Source of the DNA: a virus
Length of the DNA stretch: 41,470 nt
IMG/VR virus record: IMGVR_UViG_3300049491_001001
Coordinates: 1-41,470 of that record
Strand: one strand, 5' to 3'
Shown one piece after another: positions 38,792 to 41,470 of the stretch; positions within the stretch are counted from its first letter, which is position 1, and every line of letters begins with the position of its first letter. The notes under the pieces were generated by a model. It saw nothing but the letters and a program-made list of their open reading frames with translations. It ran no database searches and had not been told where the DNA came from. The translations under genes were made by a program, and so were the position numbers.

Positions 38792-39838
38792 TCAGACATT
38801 GCTGAGCACCCTGCCCAGAGTGCTCAGGGTCTCCCGGTCTAGCTTCTCCACTCCGCCGGACATCGCCCGGCTCATGTTCCGGCTGAAGGTGTCGGACCCC
38901 CGGGCCGAGGTGAGCCAGTGGGCCTCGGTGTTCACGGCCTGAAGCACGCCGTAGGCCGTGCCGGACCATGGCGCAACCCGCTCATCCCTGCGGTAGAGCG
39001 CCGTCAGGGCGTCGCGCCGATTGCCCGCCGTGGTCCGGGCCCGACCGGGTTCGTCCGGCACCGGGGCGACCTCGTCCAGGAATGCGAACCACTGCCGGTC
39101 CGTTACCGTGACGGCGCACAGTGCCTTCACCTGAGCGGAGAAGTCGTCCGCGATGCTCTCCAGCACCCCGAGCGCCTGCCGGGCGTCCGTCAGGCGAAGC
39201 GCCGAGTAGCGCGTGTGCTTGATCCGGAACTCGGCCCCGGACTCGCCGAGCGCCGCTGTGCACGTGTTGTCGCAGACGACGACGGTGACCACGCGCTTGT
39301 AGGTGGTCGGGATCGTTCCGTCGTGCGAGCTGACGGCCAGCAGGTGGGGCCGAATGTCAACGCCCTCCGGGGTGGTCAGCGTCTCGGGCGTCTCGATCTG
39401 TACCCACGCTTTCGCCCCGCCGTCCAGCAGGCCCGCAGATCCGATCTGGACCGAGTCGCCCAGGATCGTGCTCACGTTGCGGAGCAGGCCGTCGGAATAC
39501 TCGTGCACCCCGTACCGGGCGGAGTGCACGCCGAGCACCGCTCCGGTGTCGGACCGGAGCAGCACCTTGCGGCTCGGATCGGTCACGGTCCGGACCGGCG
39601 TGCCGTCGGGCGCCATGCCGGTCGCTTCGGTCAGGTCGGCCGGTACCTGCGCCAGCACGGGCGAGGTGACGACGCGCCAGCCGAAGAGCCGTTCGACAGC
39701 GCCGAACGGCACCGCGCCGTCGAAGTGATTGCCCTCTCCGATCTGGTGTTCGGCCACGTAGTGCCAGGCCTTGCCGCGCTTGTCGGTGAAGCCGATCAGG
39801 GTCTGGGTGTTCAGGTCGAGCATGCTCTGACGGGACAT
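38792..39838 (-). CDS. DUF932 / phage-plasmid-like protein
   Basis: A 348-residue protein. SRQSMLDLNTQTLIGFTDKR, RVVTSPVLAQVP, GVHSARYGVHEYSDGLLRNV, VVTVVVCDNTCTAALGE and IKHTRYSALRLTDARQALGV are typical of the DUF932 family, widespread on phages and plasmids, of unconfirmed biochemical role. ATG 39838 has AAGGAGAAGG upstream; an upstream in-frame start at 39874 is less likely. The promoter region carries a CRP-like site. Confidence 0.87.
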   Translation of the reverse strand: MSRQSMLDLNTQTLIGFTDKRGKAWHYVAEHQIGEGNHFDGAVPFGAVERLFGWRVVTSPVLAQVPADLTEATGMAPDGTPVRTVTDPSRKVLLRSDTGAVLGVHSARYGVHEYSDGLLRNVSTILGDSVQIGSAGLLDGGAKAWVQIETPETLTTPEGVDIRPHLLAVSSHDGTIPTTYKRVVTVVVCDNTCTAALGESGAEFRIKHTRYSALRLTDARQALGVLESIADDFSAQVKALCAVTVTDRQWFAFLDEVAPVPDEPGRARTTAGNRRDALTALYRRDERVAPWSGTAYGVLQAVNTEAHWLTSARGSDTFSRNMSRAMSGGVEKLDRETLSTLGRVLSNV

Positions 39839-39876
39839 GGTGCCTTCTCCTTCGGTCGGGATGGGTGATGACAATC

Positions 39877-39882
39877 ACCCTA
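39877..39882 (-). promoter_or_regulatory. -10 box of the DUF932 gene promoter
   Basis: On the minus strand TAGGGT fits the actinobacterial TAGNNT -10. It sits in AATCCACCTAGGGTGAT, which recurs as AATCCACCTAGGTTGAT at the 41309 promoter. No good -35 lies 17-18 bases upstream, suggesting activator dependence; the CRP-like site at 39929-39944 is centred about 66 bases before the expected start. Confidence 0.6.
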
Positions 39883-39928
39883 GGTGGATTGCAGGATGGT
39901 GCGTGCTCATCTGGGCAGGTTTCCGGTG

Positions 39929-39944
39929 TGACGAGCGTCACACC
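39929..39944. promoter_or_regulatory. CRP/GlxR-like site 1
   Basis: TGTGACGAGCGTCACA matches the TGTGA-N6-TCACA consensus exactly, inside a 9-bp arm palindrome (39927-39946). It lies upstream of the DUF932 promoter in the 193-base gap between the 39838 and 40274 genes. Confidence 0.65.
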
Positions 39945-39973
39945 GTATGTTACTGGCCAGTAGGGTATACAGT

Positions 39974-40012
39974 GAAAAAGTCTTAACCTAAGGTTTAGGG
40001 TTAGACTTTTTC
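39974..40012. terminator. bidirectional intrinsic terminator
   Basis: GAAAAAGTCT (39974-39983) pairs with AGACTTTTTC (40003-40012); after a bulge AACC pairs with GGTT. T-runs end the stem on both strands, and it lies 20 bases past the stop of the leftward 40274 gene, so it should end that small operon. Confidence 0.85.
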
Positions 40013-40031
40013 GTTTCGGTTGTTGTTTTTT

Positions 40032-40274
40032 TCAGATCCATTCTGAACAGGCCTCGCAGCGCTCGGAATGGTCATCCTGTGCGAATCTTGTGTCGATGAT
40101 GTCGTCAGGATAGGAACCGTTCCACTGCGAGACGATGTCGTCCGGTTCCATGTCGCGAGCTGCTGGCGAAAGCGTTCCGAGATGGATGTGAACCCAGACG
40201 AAACAGGAGATGTGATAGGTCCGATCGCCGACGTACGGCGATCGGCCTTCCATCGTGATGATTTCGTCGCTCAC
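40032..40274 (-). CDS. small hypothetical protein
   Basis: An 80-residue protein (SDEIITMEGRSPYVGDRTYH; CFVWVHIHLGTLSPAARDME; ERCEACSEWI) with a CxxC pair at the C-terminus and a His-rich middle. GTG 40274 overlaps the preceding stop (GTGA), which fixes the start over an ATG at 40295. Unknown function; last gene of the right-end leftward operon. Confidence 0.75.
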   Translation of the reverse strand: MSDEIITMEGRSPYVGDRTYHISCFVWVHIHLGTLSPAARDMEPDDIVSQWNGSYPDDIIDTRFAQDDHSERCEACSEWI

Positions 40275-40465
40275 TCGTCGTATCCCCCGTCCCATCCTCC
40301 GGGCGAGTAGTCGTGCCAGGCTCGCCAGCCGAAATCGGCGATCACTCCGGCCCGGAAGGCCGCGTAGGCTGCCGCACTCGGCTGCTCAGTTCCGCCGTCC
40401 GGGTCCCGGGCCTCGATCGCCCTGAGGATGGCCGGATCGGTCTGGACGGCATCGTTGCGGCTCAT
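40271..40465 (-). CDS. small acidic hypothetical protein
   Basis: A 64-residue protein (SRNDAVQTDPAILRAIEARD; AAAYAAFRAGVIADFGWRAW; HDYSPGGWDGGYDE), helical with an acidic, aromatic tail. ATG 40465 overlaps the previous stop (ATGA). No family recognised. Confidence 0.72.
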   Translation of the reverse strand: MSRNDAVQTDPAILRAIEARDPDGGTEQPSAAAYAAFRAGVIADFGWRAWHDYSPGGWDGGYDE

Positions 40466-40728
40466 GCCCTGTCCTCCTCACCGGAGCTGAACCGCCAGGT
40501 ACTCACCGGCGCCCGGAGCGCCGCCTGGTCCTCCTCACCGGAGATGACCAGCAGGCGGCGCAGTTCGTCCAGCGTGCCGCCCGGCAGGGAGTCCCGGAGC
40601 GTGTCGTGCAGGAGCCTGGCCTCGTCCTTGGCAGACCAGCCATCCCAGAACGTGCTGAGTTCCATGTGCGGTGCGAGCTCGATCGTGGCGCCCGGACGAG
40701 TCCAAGCGGCTCGGATGGTGATGTTCAT
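40462..40728 (-). CDS. small hypothetical protein
   Basis: An 88-residue acidic protein (NITIRAAWTRPGATIELAPH; STFWDGWSAKDEARLLHDTL; GTLDELRRLLVISGEED). It repeats SGEED twice near its C-terminus. ATG 40728; an AAGGA lies about 12 bases upstream. It follows a long hairpin that separates it from the 41101 gene. Confidence 0.72.
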   Translation of the reverse strand: MNITIRAAWTRPGATIELAPHMELSTFWDGWSAKDEARLLHDTLRDSLPGGTLDELRRLLVISGEEDQAALRAPVSTWRFSSGEEDRA

Positions 40729-40780
40729 GGGGGTGAAAGTCCTTTCGTGGTCGGGGTTTTCGGTCTGGCGACCGTGGCCA

Positions 40781-40817
40781 CGGCCGGGATGCCTTGCAGG
40801 ACAAGGCATCTCGGCCG
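40781..40817 (-). promoter_or_regulatory. 16-bp hairpin between two leftward genes
   Basis: The arm 40781-40796 (CGGCCGGGATGCCTTG) pairs with 40802-40817 at all 16 positions, one of them G-U, around CAGGA. It follows the stop of the 41101 gene and precedes the 40728 gene by ~50 bases. No T-run: a partial terminator or processing site. Confidence 0.7.
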
Positions 40818-40828
40818 GACCAGAGTTG

Positions 40829-41101
40829 TCAGGCGAAGGTGATCCGGGCCGCGTTGAGTGTGTCCCAATAGCGGCACCAATCACTGAAGCTGACGGCTGC
40901 AGTGTTCTGTGCCAGAGCTTCGCTGATTCGGCCGACGGTGTCGGTGGTGATCAGGCCGAGCTTCTCATTCGCCGCGAGGAACCGGCCGAGTCCGCCGTAG
41001 AAATCCTCGTCGATGACGGTGGCGACGTAGGCCATGGCGCGCTCGGTCAGGCTGGCCGGCACGCCGGTGATGGTGAGCGTCTCGCTCGTGAGCTGGCTCA
41101 T
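40829..41101 (-). CDS. small hypothetical protein, first gene of the right-end operon
   Basis: A 90-residue protein (TSETLTITGVPASLTERAMA; VIDEDFYGGLGRFLAANEKL; ALAQNTAAVSFSDWCRYWDT), probably alpha-helical after a short strand. ATG 41101 has AAGGAAGGAACC upstream. It is first after the promoter at 41309-41338, with an about 200-base leader that contains the parS palindrome. Confidence 0.75.
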   Translation of the reverse strand: MSQLTSETLTITGVPASLTERAMAYVATVIDEDFYGGLGRFLAANEKLGLITTDTVGRISEALAQNTAAVSFSDWCRYWDTLNAARITFA

Positions 41102-41138
41102 GGTGGGTGGTTCCTTCCTTGGTCGGGGGCTGCAGCAC

Positions 41139-41168
41139 CGGCCCTTGTTTCACGTGAAACAAGGGCCG
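41139..41168. promoter_or_regulatory. perfect parS (ParB-binding) site in a 30-bp palindrome
   Basis: TGTTTCACGTGAAACA at 41146-41161 is exactly the bacterial chromosomal parS consensus, including the GTTTCACGTGAAAC core used in actinobacteria. The symmetry continues outward (CGGCCCT/AGGGCCG) to 30 perfect bases. No ParA or ParB is encoded in the window, so any partner would come from the host. Confidence 0.85.
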
Positions 41169-41308
41169 CTCCGGGGGACAGGGACATGTCGACCTGGTTC
41201 TAGCCCCGGTACCGGTAGAAGTCTGGCGACCGGAGGGTGGGGGCCGATGGTGCTGGCCTGCCCTGCGATCGCGGCTCTCTCGACCGGTGTTGCTGTGGTG
41301 CTGGTATC

Positions 41309-41338
41309 AACCTAGGTGGATTCGGTGATTGGTGTCAA
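41309..41338 (-). promoter_or_regulatory. leftward promoter of the right-end operon
   Basis: On the minus strand TTGACA (41338-41333), 18 bases and TAGGTT (41314-41309) form a good promoter. The -10 overlaps ACCTAGGT (41310-41317), also found at 39877-39890 and at both genome ends. The CRP-like site at 41360-41375 is centred about 65 bases upstream of the expected start. Confidence 0.72.
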
Positions 41339-41359
41339 GTCAGATGTGGTGATGAGTAG

Positions 41360-41375
41360 TGTGACGTACATCACA
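41360..41375. promoter_or_regulatory. CRP/GlxR-like site 2, between divergent promoters
   Basis: TGTGACGTACATCACA matches TGTGA-N6-TCACA exactly. It lies between the leftward promoter (41309-41338) and the rightward promoter (41388-41416), so one bound regulator could act on both. Confidence 0.68.
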
Positions 41376-41387
41376 GTGATGGTGAGC

Positions 41388-41416
41388 TTGACAGAGTGAT
41401 GGTGATGGACTAGTGT
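41388..41416 (+). promoter_or_regulatory. rightward promoter reading across the genome end to the terminase genes
   Basis: TTGACA (41388-41393), exactly 17 bases, and TAGTGT (41411-41416) make a strong actinobacterial promoter. The expected start, near 41423, is the centre of the palindrome TGCACCTAGGTGCA (41417-41430). If the ends are joined, transcription enters the terminase and structural block. Confidence 0.78.
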
Positions 41417-41430
41417 TGCACCTAGGTGCA
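41417..41430. promoter_or_regulatory. 14-bp palindromic operator candidate at the start site
   Basis: TGCACCTAGGTGCA is perfectly symmetric and centred on the expected transcription start of the rightward promoter. The same ACCTAGG core covers the -10 boxes of the two leftward right-end promoters, so one regulator may read all three. Confidence 0.65.
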
Positions 41431-41470
41431 CGGGGGGCGTGCACGGGGGGGGTCGGTCGCAGACCCCGGG
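41418..41470. repeat. right copy of the genome-end redundancy
   Basis: This repeats the first 38 bases of the window with an inserted CGTGCAC plus G-run, giving two GTGCAC-G-run units and an eight-G stretch. The difference may be real, or it may be a sequencing problem in poly-G. Confidence 0.75.

Noticed and set aside
41098-41187. 29-codon leftward ORF running through parS and overlapping the 41101 gene start
   Set aside because: The overlap is tempting, but the ribosome site is weak and half the frame is dictated by the parS palindrome. It is not distinguishable from chance.
1-41470. CRISPR array, transposon, retroelement, restriction-modification or toxin-antitoxin system
   Set aside because: I looked for regular spaced repeats, transposase DDE or serine-recombinase motifs, reverse transcriptase YxDD, methyltransferase motifs and small toxin pairs and saw none that I could support.

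Overview
The window reads as one essentially complete genome of a tailed phage (siphovirus layout) of a high-GC actinomycete. The evidence is the gene order, the high GC with many GTG starts and 4-base start/stop overlaps, TAGNNT-type -10 boxes, and a redundant end: the first ~38 bases recur, with a small insertion, as the last ~53 bases. No capsid or tail gene is missing. I see no integrase, no canonical tRNA and no CRISPR array.

Rightward structural block (210-21926): small and large terminase, portal, scaffold, major capsid protein, head-tail connectors, major tail protein, tail chaperones with a -1 frameshift, a short tape measure, distal and minor tail proteins, then the lysis genes (amidase endolysin, XhlA-like coiled-coil membrane protein, MazG-like small protein, holin). 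A run of small probable tail or host-range proteins follows, including a 350-residue protein built of about 13 short basic repeats. Strong hairpins flank the capsid gene.

Leftward accessory block (33814-21834): starting at a promoter near 33870, it carries an XRE-like regulator, a Cas4-like exonuclease, a partner protein resembling actinophage ssDNA-binding candidates, an endonuclease VII-like HNH protein, three Sec-secreted proteins with tiny membrane or lipoprotein genes among them, two glycosyltransferases, a sugar epimerase, and small zinc-ribbon and single-helix proteins. Several of the smallest genes are far below usual gene-calling limits and are supported by start/stop coupling. Two copies of a tRNA-like, three-way-junction RNA element flank one secreted-protein gene.

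Replication block (33911-38731, rightward): a ribbon-helix-helix-like regulator diverges from the accessory block, followed by a primase-polymerase/helicase, a small HTH-like protein and a DECH-box SF2 helicase. Just after the primase lies about 390 bases of iterated GC-rich hairpins with a conserved loop and one perfect DnaA box: a strong origin candidate.

Right-end block (41101-38792, leftward): a DUF932-like protein and four small proteins. Its control region holds a perfect ParB-binding parS palindrome, two TGTGA-N6-TCACA (CRP/GlxR-type) sites and a repeated ACCTAGG motif placed over the -10 boxes or start sites of three promoters. One of these promoters fires across the genome end into the terminase genes.

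The whole suggests a phage that may persist as a plasmid: its own replicon, no integrase, and a parS site that could borrow the host ParABS system, with lytic and right-end transcription possibly read out from host cAMP/CRP signalling. That interpretation is inference; the sites themselves are read directly from the sequence.
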